Positions 24,088 to 36,061 of a stretch of 64,000 nucleotides of DNA are shown piece by piece. How positions within the stretch are numbered: the stretch's first letter is position 1; every line of letters begins with the position of its first letter. The stretch covers positions 43,990,191 to 44,054,190 of the forward strand of contig CM070638.1 in assembly GCA_036346255.1 (NCBI GenBank), read 5' to 3'. The notes beneath the pieces are model-generated. The model saw only the letters and a list, made by a program, of their open reading frames with translations, was not told where the DNA came from and ran no database searches. The DNA comes from Ampelocalamus luodianensis (Eukaryota; Streptophyta; Magnoliopsida; Poales; Poaceae). The position numbers and the translations under genes are program-made.

Positions 24088-27000
24088 TGGTCAGTAGGTC
24101 CGTGGTGACTAGATATAAAAAAATGCTAATGTTAATCAACTTAAAAGTTTGACACATCGAGCACGATGAGGATGGGGATGGGTCAATCTTTGCATTTACG
24201 TTCCGTTATATCGTTTTGATTATTGCTGATATGAATTGAGTTTGGGCTTATTAATTAATTATTATGATTATTATGAGTGGGATTAGTTGTTGTTGAGAGG
24301 TTAAGGTCGTGGTTGTGACCAGGCTTTACAGGTTACACCACCGTTCGTGGAGTGGGTATAGAGAAGTGCTACCGGATATCTTAGTGCAGTGTCGATAGCG
24401 AGAATCTTTAGAAGAGTTGCCTCTTCCTGAATTTGAATTTGGTCAACTCTTAACCTGTTTGCGATTGATGGGTTTTGAAATGTTTGGTGTGTTTCCTTTG
24501 GCTTAATTTGCCCGTAAATCAATTATTGTTTTTCCCACCGTTGAGTTATTCTCGCGGTTGGTGAATTTTGCTAATTGTCAAGATTGACTTTTGTAGGGGA
24601 GTTTTGTTTTTCTTATTGGAAAGCTTGACCTATTTTATTCGCTTGATATTTTTGGTTAATGAAAGTTTCTTTTGTAAGTCCTTTAGTTCATGAAGGCTTT
24701 GACTCAACGTATCTCTTTTGGGTATTTTGAGCGTTGAATATTAATGGTTGTGTTATGAGTTTCAAGTTAAGTTCGCAGTTTGTGCATGATCGATCTTAAC
24801 TAAGGTCCTTATCAAAGAAAGTTGAATAAGTGGAGGTTGTCCTTTAGTGGTTCTTGATGAGTTATGACTATGAGTATGACAATATTTAGTTGGAATCAAT
24901 GGAGTTGTTAAGAGGTGTGGTATTTTGATGAATTGGTCTGATTGTTAGGATTGTGGAATCAGGTAGATTTATTGGATAGCATGGAGTAATGTATCTCTAT
25001 GGATTAGCTTACCCATTAGTGATGGTTAGGTTAAGAATGTGTTTGAACGATGCTTTAGAGGATATCAGTTGGAAATTTTCGTAAACTAGTTACTTGATGA
25101 TCATACAAAATTGCTAGATTAAAAACATGTATATTAGATTAGACGAGCGTTGAGGTAGCATGTTGTGAAACCTCATTTATCTGAGCGATGAGATTATTAA
25201 ATGTTGACTTTGTGTTTACAGATGGTTACGCGACTACAAAAGTAGTAGGACCCTATTTGTATGCATGATTCATACAATTGACAATTGTTAATGACAGTTG
25301 GAGCGGGTGTGAGTAACACTAATGGTTGAGTGGGTGATTGAGTAAGTGGCCTCGATAGTGTGCTTTTTGAAAGTATCATTTGATAGTATGAACTAGTTAA
25401 AATAGGTTTGTTTCAACCTTGTGGCTTGTGTTTCCTTTGGAGAAATTTATGATGGGATAAGAGGCTATGATGAGTCTCGCTAAGAGTGTATTGTTACATT
25501 ACTAGTGTGATTGTCGGTGAGGGATTATGATGATAATATTGAATGTTTTGTATAAAGGACTGGATCGCTCGCGGATGTTAATTAATTGAATATGTTTCTA
25601 GTTCGCATTTGTGATCTTTCGGACCTCATGTTGATGTGATAGCTGAATTTGTTTAGAGCAAAGTGACGTGTTGAGAGGTTTTATTAGTTCCTAAGTGGAA
25701 TAGGTGTTGTGATCTTCAATTACTCTTTGTCGGAAATGCCATGGTGATGCTATAACCAACGAAAATCGAGTAAAGTGGAAGTATTTGAGATTTAAGTAAA
25801 GTTTCATAACTTGCGAATATTGAAGTTTGTCTAAAACTTTTGTTCTTGCCCATAAGAGTTTTCCCGAATTCTAAAAGCAGTGTTTTATTCTCGTCTGAGG
25901 TTTGATATTCTCTGATTGTGGGACGTGCGCCCTCAACTTTGATCATATCTTTTGGTTTTCGAGAATAGTTTTATCGATTGTTTCCCTTGACCTTGTAACT
26001 CTTTGTAAGTGGTAACGTTTTCTTTTGAGTGAAACTTATTTCTATTTGCCTCTTCTTCTAAGAAAGGGTTAACCGATCTGTATTGTAAAGTCTAGTAGGT
26101 GGTGTCTTGGCATCTAGATAGTGGTGGCCTAGTAGATGGTTTGATGAACCCTTAGGTGTCAAGTCGTCGAGAGGCTTGGAGTAATAAATCGATTTATTGG
26201 AATAATCCTTGGAGAGGAATTGAGTTGAAAAGAATATTTGTCTTTGGAGCTACAGATTTCGTTTCGCAACTAGTAGGACTTATAACAAGTTGTAGTCCAA
26301 GATTTGGTGTTCTTTTGACCGATCATTAGAATTAGCAAGTATGGAAATCGGATCAATTTATTAGAGTATCGCAATTTGGTAGTATTGCGAGGCTATGAAA
26401 GTTATTCTTGATGATGTGGTTTAATGAGAGTGGGGTTACAAAGTAATCAAATCGCCATGTTAATTAATGGGATAATGGAAAATATTGAGTAACGTCAAGA
26501 GTGATTTGGCTTTAAATGAGTAACCTTCGAGGGTTATAATCTTTGTAAAGGTAAACTGGTCAAGAAAATATTTTCATGATGATGTTAATGAGAGAGTATG
26601 TTGGAATTATGGGATTTTACTGTTTAATCGAGGATTTCCTATCTTTTATATGAGAAGTTCGTTGTAGGAATCTTGGAGTTTAATTTGGGCTTTGCAATTT
26701 TATGCTAGGACTTGGGGCACCCAATGATTATGTGTAGAGGAGGTAGATTAAGGGTGGGTTTGAGCAATGAGATAATCATTGATAGAGCCCTTTTAGAGAA
26801 AGTATATGATTGTGAGAGCTGTGAATTCCAAGTTGTTTATTTCTAAAACATTGAGGAGATGTGATTGCGTGTGTAATCTATTTTGAGATGCATTGGAAGT
26901 CATCTGTCAAATTAATCATGTAAATAGAGGAGTTGTTGAGATAAAGTTTGGCGCGTCGATAGAGCCTTTATACGGAATTGTGGATGATGTATTTCAACTT

Positions 27001-27959
27001 GAGTGTAACATTGAGAATGTAAAGTTAAGAAAGATGAGTTAGTGTGTTTTGTGATGAATGAAACTCCAAAATTGAGAGAGATTTTATTCTTAAAAGAGAT
27101 CTTGAGAATTTGATACTTCCTCAAAGGAGTGAATTGTTTCCTCGATTCTCGTTTGAGTTTTGTGTTGTTGACCAATATCTTTCGTAAGTTGAGTTTGACT
27201 CGATTTTGGTATATATGATTCTTATCGGTTGGAAAGAATAAAAGAAATGATGGGTTTAGTTAATTGAGTGGTTTCTCTTTTAGCGATCGTGGTGTTTATT
27301 TGCAAATTTTCTAATTGAAGGTGGAAAGATTTTCGTGTTAAATCATCGATTTTGAATTTGGCTCCTTTTAGTACCGAGTTGGTAACGTTTGGTTGCGTTG
27401 AGAGTTCTTCATTTTCAGTTGAGCTTTCTTTGGTAAAAGAGTGTGTTTAGGAAGAGTGTTGTTGTTGTGTGTTTCGGTTAAAGGAGGTGATTTTTGCTTT
27501 AGTGAGAGTATAATTGAGCGGTGGAACACGAGTTCGTGTTCTATGTGCATGTCGTGTGGTTCGGTATCTTTGGGAGGTTTAACCCAAGATACATTGGGTT
27601 ATTTTAAGCTAGTTGGCGTATCGCCGGGACTGTCTCGAGTCCATGCGCGAGTGCGTAACGTCTTGTAACTGGGAGATCCGAGTTTGAGGTTTCGATTGCG
27701 CTGTTAACCATCGAGTGAGGTCTTACCTCGAGTCTTGTCGGTGAGTGTACGGAATGTCGAGTGGGCGTTAGTTCGCACGTCGATTTACGTCCGGTGTTGT
27801 GGTCTCTTCGTTGAGAGAGAGGTCACTTGAGAGTTGAAGTCTCACGTGAGCGAGTTTAGTAAGAGTTGATCGCATTGGTATCGTTGTTAAGTTCTAGTCG
27901 TGGTTTTCTTTCGGGAAGATTGGCGTTTAGATTCGGGTCGAATCTGTTAAGGGGTAGAA
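24088..27959 (+). other. Non-coding interior of element F
   Basis: About 3.9 kb with no recognisable gene. The plus strand is strongly G-rich and C-poor (sample lines near 26.4-26.5 kb have about 25-28% G against 5-10% C). It is similar, on the opposite strand, to C's interior (e.g. 24301-24390 against 42060-42150). Near its right end (27480-27660) a frame with IERWN, LGYFKLVGVSPG resembles a badly decayed integrase tail (YIGPF.V..RIG) shared with C. Confidence 0.75.
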
Positions 27960-30596
27960 TGTAATATCCCGAAAGAGAGTTAAGGTTTGAATCGAGGAAG
28001 ATTAATTTTATTTGGGAGAGATCGATGGTTCGGGAAGAATCAAGCGGAACGACGGAGGGACTAATTGGATTGTTGTCAGTGCTGCAATTTTTAGAGGGGG
28101 GAAAGAGCAAATGGGCGGCAACTTGGGCCTGGGCCATGGCCCATGAGGGTGGCCGGCCAAGGGGGGCTCCTCCCCAAAACCCTAGCCCCTTCCCTCCCTT
28201 CCCTTTCCCCTCCCACTCCCATTCGGCCGCCACCCCACCTCCCCACCTCTCCACCTCCCCTCCACCCTCTCTTGCGCCCCTCCCCATCCCCACACCACCC
28301 CCCATTGTTGCTGGCCAAGGAGGAGAAGGATCTCCCTTGCAGCCGGCCAAGGAAGAAGAAGAAGGAGAAGGAGAAAAGAAGAGAAAGAAGGGGAAGAAGA
28401 GAAGGGAAGAAGAGGGAGAAGAAGGGATCCGCAGCGGAATCGTGGTGGTCTTCGTCCCCGCTGTGTGCTCTCTTCGTTTCGGCAAGGGTAACCCATGGTT
28501 CTTTGTTTTAGGTCGTTTTCTAGTTGTGTAATTTTCGGATGCCAGTTCGTCGCTATTCTGCAGCAGGGAAGTTTGTCGGTTTTGATTAAGTTAGAGGCAG
28601 ATTTGGGTCTGGGTGTCTCCTAGAAAGTTGTAGCTATCGTAGTTACCTTTCATTGCCGACAAGAATCAAGTCATTTGGACTTCGGTAGCCAAAGTTATGA
28701 ATTTATTAGTACTTCTGTGTTTCTGGAGAGAAGCAGATTTGCTAGTGTTAGTTAACCTGATAGAAGCGCGTATTTAGAGGGGTTTCCAGAGGGTCTCACC
28801 ATAACGAAAAATGAGGCTAATCCTCTTAGCTTTCAGGAAAACTAAAGATCACTGAATTTGGACAATCGTAGAAAGTTATGATAGTTTCTTTGTCGCTGTC
28901 CAGAAACCCGATGTGAAATGTTTGCTCTGATTAAATAGATTGGTAGGTCTGGTAGATGGCCGAATCAGAGGGTCTCCCAACTAAGTTTATTTATACATTT
29001 CAATTACCTTTTCAGATTGTCCAAGATCATCCTATTTGGACTCCTGAGCAGAAAGTTATGAATTTTTGAAGTCTGCTGTCCGCAGTGACCGATCGCTAGA
29101 AATCAGAAAAAAACTAGGCGTGATAAGAAGATTAGCGATTTCGATTGTAATGTGATGTATGATTTTGGTCCAGTATGCTAGTCTTAGTTTGGGGTTATCT
29201 TCTTGTCCAGGTGGCAGCGAGATCCCAAGGGCAGCACCCACTTCGCGTCCGCCGTTTTCGCACGGTTGAGGCAAGTATTCGGTTATAAGCGTATTTTCGG
29301 TTGTATGATATGATTGTGGTGATTGCTTGTTGTAGCCTTGCACGAATGTTAGCGTAATGATATTTCCTTTTATCTTGATGAATGCAAGCTATGGTTAAAG
29401 TTTCCTTGAGCGTTGCTAAATCATACATGTTGTTATGTACATGTTAAATTCGTGTATATGAAAGACGTGGGCATGGAGCAATTGCATGTTCCAATCGTGT
29501 TGGAGACTTGGTCATACATGCATGTTTTTGATATATGATAGCGAAGTAAGGTTGTTGGCATGATGTTTATATTGAGAGTGGTAAATGCTCCAAGTATGAT
29601 TATGATTTATTTATGTCCGTTGTTATTGTACTTGGTATATTGATGATGAATAGATGTTGTGCATGTGCATATTGAGATCATCTTGAAGCTTGGTCACGTG
29701 GTGACCAAGCATGCATTCGTTGAGGTCCCCGTCATGTATTGACGGGCTTGAGGTCCCCACATGGGTGCAATGTGGGCTATGAGCAAAGAGGTCCCCATCA
29801 TTCGGATGATGGGCAAAGGTCCCCTATACATGTGGTGTATAGGCTTTTGGTCCACGTGCTGGAGGCACGAGCAAGGGTACAATGACGGTTGTATACCCGC
29901 ATTACGGTAAAATGCGAAAGAGATAAAGTTAAAAGGTGCATTGCATTGGTTGCATTCACATGAGCATGAAGGCTTTACTCTGGTGCATTGTTTATCTTGG
30001 ATTATTGATGCTATGAATGTTAACTTGCTTAGCCTTGTTGGTACTTGCTGAGTCTTTGGGCTCACTCTTGCTTTGATGTGTTTTAGGTACAACCGCAAGG
30101 CGGCATGCATGGGAGGAGTAGATGAATTGAAAGCACGCACTACCTCACAACATTAAAGCAATTGTCATTTAGCTTCATATAAGAATAAATAGATCTTGAG
30201 AAATACCCATGGTGGTTTTATGATTCGATTATGGTTATGAGAATAGTGTTAATTTGATTACATTCATATGATTATCTCTTATGCATGAGTGAATTGGATT
30301 ATGAAATTATTGTTAAATGTTATGTTTACCTGTTAGAAGCTATGGATAGTTTGAGTTTCAGGTTAACTGTAATAATGAGAATAGAAAGTTTTGGTTATGT
30401 TTATGATATTATTCTACACGCTTGAATGAACCTGATTATGATTATATTGATAAATGCCTTGATCAATTGTTGGAACCTCGGTATAGGCGACTATACAAAG
30501 GAGGTTTTGTCGAGATTTTGTAATTGGTCTTAGTTTAGCTTAGTTTAATTTAATTTTAGTAGCATTCCAGGCTCAATGTTGAGCTGGGGTGTTACA
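27960..30596 (+). repeat. Element F LTR2
   Basis: Starts TGTAATATCC (27960) and ends GAGCTGGGGTGTTACA (30596). Paired with LTR1. A low-complexity block at 28030-28490 produces spurious overlapping frames on both strands. Confidence 0.92.
29688..29916 (+). repeat. Hairpin array in F LTR2
   Basis: Same stems as in LTR1: gcttggtcac/gtgaccaagc, cccgtca/tgacggg, cccacat/atgtggg, cccatcat/atgatggg, cctataca/tgtatagg, cgtgc/gcacg (better paired here than in LTR1), gggtacaa/ttgtataccc (2-base bulge), cgcatt/aatgcg. Confidence 0.9.
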
Positions 30597-32412
30597 GCTG
30601 TTTTGGTAAGCATTAGATTCAGTAAGTCACGTTGGTCCTTTTGGTACCACCCGCGAGGCTCGCCGTGGCGCAGAGCGCCGGCGAGCTCAACGCCGCACCA
30701 CCGCCGGCCACGGGCTGACGTGGACAGCCATGTCATAGCCACGTGTGTGCCACTTCCTTGCCACCTCAGCTTAAAAGTCTACGTGGCTATCAATGTAGCG
30801 CCACCTCATCGCAACCCCGAGCCAAAAAGCCCGTGGACCCAGTCCACGTGGGCCGTGTCTATGACATGTAGGTCTCACACGTCAGAAAGTTGTTTTTATT
30901 TTCTCTAATTCTGAAATCCTATGGCTGACGTAAGCCTTGCACAATAATTAGATTTTCCTTTAGAAAAATAAATCAAGAAAATCTAATAAACTCAGAATTT
31001 AGGTTTTAAATGGATTTAAACTTCAAAAATTCATAACTTTTGCATCTGAACTCTAAATTAGGTGTTTCAAGTTGCAAAATTTGTATAAAATTATAATCTA
31101 GCTAACTAAACCAAAATATTTCAATTTGGAATTAATTTGAACTATATTTTTGAATTTATTTGAATTTAAATTTGAATTTATCGTATTTTCGCGTTTAGAC
31201 TTCGACGACTCCGGAGAGTTTGACCATCCCGAGGACCTAGATTTTCAGGACATCAACGAAGGCAAGTTATACCATTGATCATATTGCTCCCAGTAATTTA
31301 AATTTATTTTTAGTTTTTAAATTATTTAATGCATGCATATATTTATACAAATATTTCAATGCCCTGTTTTATACATAGTTATTCCAATATTCATTGTATG
31401 GCCAATTTGAGTATTGTACATGAATGCCTTGTCACCATTAGACAAAAAGTTATTTAAGCTAGTCATATGCTTAGCCAGGCTTAGAACACACTTATGAATT
31501 TTGGGACGGTTTAGCCAAATCTTTTACAAATTTATTTCAAATTTGACATGGTGGTATTATTTTACCACATGAGTTTATAAAGAGGGTTTTACTCTAAAAA
31601 AAATCAAAAATGGGTTTGGACTCGGGCGAATTGGTTGGAATGGTGGGTACAGGTTTATGCTCGGGATTAATCTGCTTAAGATTAAGGCCCAGGGTTTGTT
31701 GGAAAGACGCCCAAGTCAATTGAGGACCGGTCTTTGAGCTGCTTTTTGCTATGCCTTACCGTAACAACACATGTCCTGTATGGGCAGGATTTGGCTAATT
31801 AATTTGTAATGTTTTAGTGTATTTGTGCCATGTTGAATGTGTGGGTATCGGTTAGACTTTTATTCCCACTTGGCACAAGAGGGGGCTTCCGGAGGACGGT
31901 TAGTCCAAAGGGGTGAAACCTTAGCGGGCATAAGTATACTAGAACAGAACATTGTAAAGGCCTCATGATAATTGCTCAGTCACACGCCTACGGAAGCGTG
32001 CTTTGGCCAACATAATGAGCATGTCATCTCGTGTGGGTAAAGCTTTACAGACTCTGCAGAGTAGAAACTATTCGAATACCGCGTCCGCGGTCATGGACAT
32101 GCTAGCAAGGCCACTTGAAGTTAGATTTGTTTTTGGTTTTCAAAATGATTTATCAAATGTTTGAGGATGGTTAATCCTTATGAAAGATGGGGCAGTCAGT
32201 CATGTGTAGGAGGGTATCCTTCACCTGTTCATTGGAGGTTATCCATATTATAACATTGATATTTTAAAATCTGATTTTAGTTATGATATGAAAATGGCCT
32301 TGGAAATTACTATAGATATTTAACCTGAAAATGTCGCTTTATGCAAAATAACCCCTGCCTTATTCACTTGTTTACCTTATGCATGTATTTCCATTCCATA
32401 TTGGGTGTAGCT
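30597..32412 (+). repeat. Element E 3' LTR, second part
   Basis: Resumes after F with the gctgt duplication. It contains an 'attcataacttttgcatctg' module near 31030 and the block 'attcgaat..cgcgtccgcggtcatggac' near 32073, also present in D near 60020. No coding potential. It ends at element H. Confidence 0.8.
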
Positions 32413-33380
32413 TGTGACGAACCCGAAGGTTCGATTGTTGGCCCGATCTTTCGATGAGAACGATAAGTTCAGTAGGCGTCGCTCAACTCTCACGATCCTG
32501 GCTACGAACACGCAAGGCTCGAAAGCACGCAATCGCTGAACTGCTCGACAAGTCGTTATCAACCGTGCACGAATACCCGGTTGACCTGACCACGAAGGTC
32601 GATTCCTGCATACACCGAAGAAGCACGCAAGAACAAGATTAAGCAATCTGAAATTGCAAATAGGAATTGAAATATTTGAATTGAGTTGGGATTCTGAATA
32701 AGGATCTTAATTGGGTGGTCTAGCCGACACACGCAAAAGATTCAAGTTGCAACGAAGGCAAACTAAATATAAACAAAATCCATCGAAACTAGAGGGGGTG
32801 CAGTCTCCTTAAATAGGAGATGAGGAGCCACACATCTAATAGAACCAGCGAGGTTGGACTAAACTCGTGGGTTACTGTTCATGTGAACAGTAACCACACC
32901 CTCAGGTGGGCCGCCGGCATATGGGCCAAATTTAGTATGATTACAAAGCCCAGATGGGCCCAAACAAGTGATATAACATTTTCTTTTGATGATTGCGATC
33001 AGTCCAGAAATAATTTGATGATGAGGCCAGATCCGTTGGAAAGAGGACGAAATAAGTTTTCAATCAAGTACTTGTGGGCCTCCAACGGACTCCGTATGTG
33101 AAAGTTATGTCTGTTTTAAGTTGGTGTTGTCATGCTGATTCCGGAGGCCTGGACTTGTTGTAGTAGTTGCGGTACCCCCCTTGCCTTCGTTCCTGAGTAG
33201 AATAACATCACCAGACTTAGGTAGCAATCCATCCTCAATGGAACAATTATAAACTCCTAGAAACGAAGTTACCTGATAATTCAGTTGGCGAGCACGCGCT
33301 CTAGTAATTGGTCCTTGCATATCAAGTTGAAGAGTAGAAGCAGTAGGGATGGTTGTATCAGTGGAAGGGATGTCCTCATC
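32413..33380 (-). mobile_element. Truncated Ty3 element H in the E LTR
   Basis: The minus strand carries the extreme end of a gypsy polyprotein (QGPITRARARQLNYQV, LLPKSGDVILLRNE; about 33320-33140), followed by an LTR (33132-32413) that starts TGACAACACC and ends CGTCACA on that strand. Only ~250 bp of interior remain and there is no second LTR. 'agct' occurs on both flanks and may be a trace of the target duplication. Confidence 0.7.
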
Positions 33381-33658
33381 AGCTTACGAGCACAGTAGTA
33401 GTGCTCACTCTTGCTGAATAACTCTTATTCAGGAGAAGACTTTTTCCCCGACGGTGAGGACCAGGACGAGTAGGCCTTCGACCCCAGACGATTGCCTGTG
33501 GAGCATCGTGTGGCTCACTTATATTATTATGCTTCCGCAATGTTATTTGTTACTTGTTATTTGTTTATCAGACTCAGTTGTATTAAGCATTTGATTACTA
33601 AATGTTATTTATGTTTTCGTGATATGATTGTGATATCCATTTTGTGAGATTGTGTACA
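33380..33658 (+). repeat. Element E 3' LTR, last part
   Basis: After H, the LTR continues (gcactcactcttgctg-like segment, 'cttccgcaatgttatttgtt') and ends TGTGTACA at 33658, where B gag resumes on the minus strand. Confidence 0.7.
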
Positions 33659-34440
33659 CTGGAAATCCTGGACCGGTGTATGAACATAGAGAATTCGGGA
33701 TCCTTCGCTCCCAGGTTCGACAGTTTTTGCCGGATTTGATGAAGATCATCTTCCTTCCCAGGGCGATCGTACGTGCCCTGAAAATTCACAATCAGGAGAT
33801 CGCAGAGTTACTCCCAAGTATAGATAGATCCGACCGGCAGGTTGAGTAACCATGACCAAGCAAATCCTTCTAGTACCGTGAGTAGATAATTAGCCATCAC
33901 ATTTTCATCACCACCAGTAGCTCTCATGGCGGTGGTATAAATTTGGAGAAATTCTAATAGATTTTGAGTCCCGTTGAACTTATCCAAGTTGGCCGGTCAG
34001 AACCTGTTTGGCCAACACACAGCTTGGAGCCCTGCAGAGAAAGCTCGACAACCTGTAATTGATTCATGGCGTCTCCTTTGGAAAGGTGTCAGATTGTAAT
34101 CGGTTGGAGACCGGTTTCTCAAGTTCGAGTGCCGGTGCTCAGGTGTCCCAATTCGGTCGTGGACATTGGTAGGATGCCTTCGACCGCCTGCTTGATTTAG
34201 ATGATGTCGAAGATCATCAGGTCCAAGCGATTGTTGCTCTCGATGAAGAGAAGGAGAGGCTTCTTGGAATAACCTTCTCCCCTCGTGACTCCTTGATCGG
34301 AATCGTCGAGGTGGTCTTGGTATCGACTGGCTTCCAACACGACCATGATGCCCTCTGCTGAGGGAGGAACGTTGGGATGAAGTTATAGTCTGACTTTGCA
34401 AATGCCTTCGTTCCCGATATGCTTCCGTACGCTGCAAAGT
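33659..34440 (-). pseudogene. Element B gag core, right of the E insertion
   Basis: Read leftward from 34440: Arg/Ser-rich gag, then (33860-33659) LLNLPVGSIYTWE and VNFQGTYDRPGKEDDLHQIR, a standard plant Ty3 retrotrans_gag signature. A stop follows TWE. The frame ends at element E (33658). The remaining gag lies at 19516-18950. Capsid protein of a once-live element; now broken. Confidence 0.85.
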
Positions 34441-35511
34441 TTGTTGGAGAATTTCTAATACCTGACCTACAAGTTGGACAAAACCTGGAGTCTCTGCTAA
34501 AACAGGGTCAAAGGCATTTAAAATATTCTGAACTCGCTGCAGGTTTTGTACTATTACCGAAGGTCTTGAAATGTTCCTGTTAGGTGTTTGATGACCTGAA
34601 CTTTCTCCCGACCTCTGGGTTATTCCTGCCTGGTCCCTTACTCAGGCTGGAGCAGAATCAGGCGTATTAACTGATGGACGTCCATCAGCTCTGTTACCTC
34701 TGGCATTTGGTGCTTGACCGCTCGTACCATTTCCATCATTATGTGGTGACGAGGCAACGTATGGAGGACCGTACACGGTATTTTGATCCGTATCTCCAAT
34801 CGTATTTTGATCCGTATCTCCAATCGCATTGACCTTGTGCCTCCAACAGTGATCTTCCGATGAGCTTCCATCATAATTGATGGAGAGCCTTTCAGCGCTT
34901 CTACAAGAAGTTTCCACGATGGAGAGTGGTCGGTGATTAGCACCTCCTAAGGTTTTTTGTGATGGTCTCAGCCTGATCCGGTGGATTACAGATTGTATAC
35001 TGAGCCTTACAATTCCCACTTGGTCTATGACCAGTGGGGGTTTCATCGACATCGTTACCAGATGTCGGTTGGCTCCTGGAATTGCCAGTAGCCGTCAGTG
35101 AGTACTTGTCAGCCATGACCGTATCGAGAGTAAATTGATCCTCGAATTGTGACGCTGAGGTTTCATCACCTGTTTTGCTGGTCGGAAGGACCGGGTTTGC
35201 AGAGGCCCTTGGGTGCTCCAAGTCAGCCGAAAGCACTTCCTCTGAAACCGCCACCGGTCATAACGGTGTGTCCTCATCCATCCGGTCGATTTCGCTGATG
35301 TTTGCGATCGACGAAACGGGGGAGGAGGAAGATGATGACATTCCATTTTCTTGCATGGCACGGATGCATGCGTCCATGTTTAGATCGGAATAGTCCGCCA
35401 GGTTGAACCAGTTCTCCTCGTCCCAACTCCCTACCATAGCTGCATGAGCGATTACGAAAGAGAAATGGGTGAGGATCTGAGCGAAGAATCTCTTCAAGAA
35501 ATCTGCGTCTG
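34441..35511 (-). pseudogene. Element B gag leader region
   Basis: Minus-strand reading from 35497 starts MVGSWDEENWFNLADYS, goes through a Ser run (ENGMSSSSSSPVSS) and an in-frame TGA, then on in the same frame to 34937. After a frameshift it continues 35052-34642. It is the N-terminal, low-similarity part of a Tat-type gag. It holds a perfect 24-bp tandem duplication (34778-34801, 34802-34825) giving a repeated IGDTDQNT. Confidence 0.7.
34778..34825. repeat. Perfect 2 x 24-bp tandem duplication in B gag leader
   Basis: The unit starting gtattttgatccgtatctcc is present twice without mismatch. Being a multiple of three, it keeps frame. Confidence 0.92.
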
Positions 35512-35533
35512 CTTCCCCACGGTCAACGCCAGC
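35512..35533 (-). promoter_or_regulatory. Probable primer-binding site of element B
   Basis: On the minus strand, directly after the 5' LTR end (...TCGACA), the sequence TGGCGTTGACCGTGGGGAAG resembles the TGGCGCC...CCGTGGGG-type sites of plant Tat elements, not initiator tRNA-Met. Confidence 0.55.
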
Positions 35534-36061
35534 TGTCGACGATTGAGTCGCCGATCTTACGAAATAAAAGAAGAAATAGCATGGGACTTCTTGGGAAAGA
35601 ACGGAATTGCTCTTTATTGGTACGAACTGGTTGTTACAGGGGGTACCTGCGATTAGGCAGTGGACTATATCTAATTACACTGAGAGTAATGATTGCTAGT
35701 TTATTGTAACAGGCTTGAAATATGCTTCAATCTGATGCTTCCTCTGACTCCGATTGCTCCGTCTTTAAATAATTTCTGAAGAGGTGGCAATTACTCCTGG
35801 AGAGACGCCTATTGTGAAGTGATGCGACTGGTCAGAGCGAGGTGACGGTTAATAAAGTATCAATTGTTCTACGGTTGAGTGTCTGTGAGACACTCAACCG
35901 TATGGTAGTTGTTGTCAGTGTCTGTTGTTATATAGCGTCATGTGGCATGGAATATATGACATGTGTTCCATTCATTACACGGTAAGGAATATTCCTGGAG
36001 TTTGATCCAGATACCAGTTCATAGCTTTTACGAGTTGTTACCTGGTCGGAGGCTAGGATCT
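35534..36061 (-). repeat. Element B 5' LTR, part left of C
   Basis: Same sequence as 14379-14925 with scattered differences. It is cut after GATCT (36057-36061) by element C and resumes at 54439. Confidence 0.9.

Larger units (their letters stand above)
21433..30596 (+). mobile_element. Non-coding LTR element F (LARD-like)
   Basis: LTR1 21433-24073, primer site at 24076, interior to 27959, LTR2 27960-30596, flanked by gctgt. The LTRs are ~2.64 kb, start TGTAATATCC and end GTTACA. The interior has no gag or pol frame; its longest frames are below 100 codons. A polypurine-like ttaaggggtagaa precedes LTR2. C (opposite strand) is a diverged relative. It must borrow proteins from a coding relative, with G as a candidate type. 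Confidence 0.9.
19517..33658 (+). mobile_element. Chromovirus E, 5'-truncated, inserted in B gag
   Basis: Only the end of pol (integrase tail, chromodomain) and the 3' LTR survive. The LTR (20027 to 33658) is split by F (21433-30596) and H (about 32413-33380); without them it is ~3.5 kb. The 5' LTR and most of the interior are missing, so the left junction in B gag (about 19517) is a deletion rather than an integration end. The polypurine tract ttaagggggg (20011-20020) precedes the LTR start TGTAACAGCC. Confidence 0.8.

Noticed and set aside
25716..25946. Small antisense frame in F interior similar to 40490-40714 in C
   Set aside because: The peptide similarity follows from DNA homology of the two interiors; the frame is not maintained to its end and differences do not favour synonymous sites by eye.
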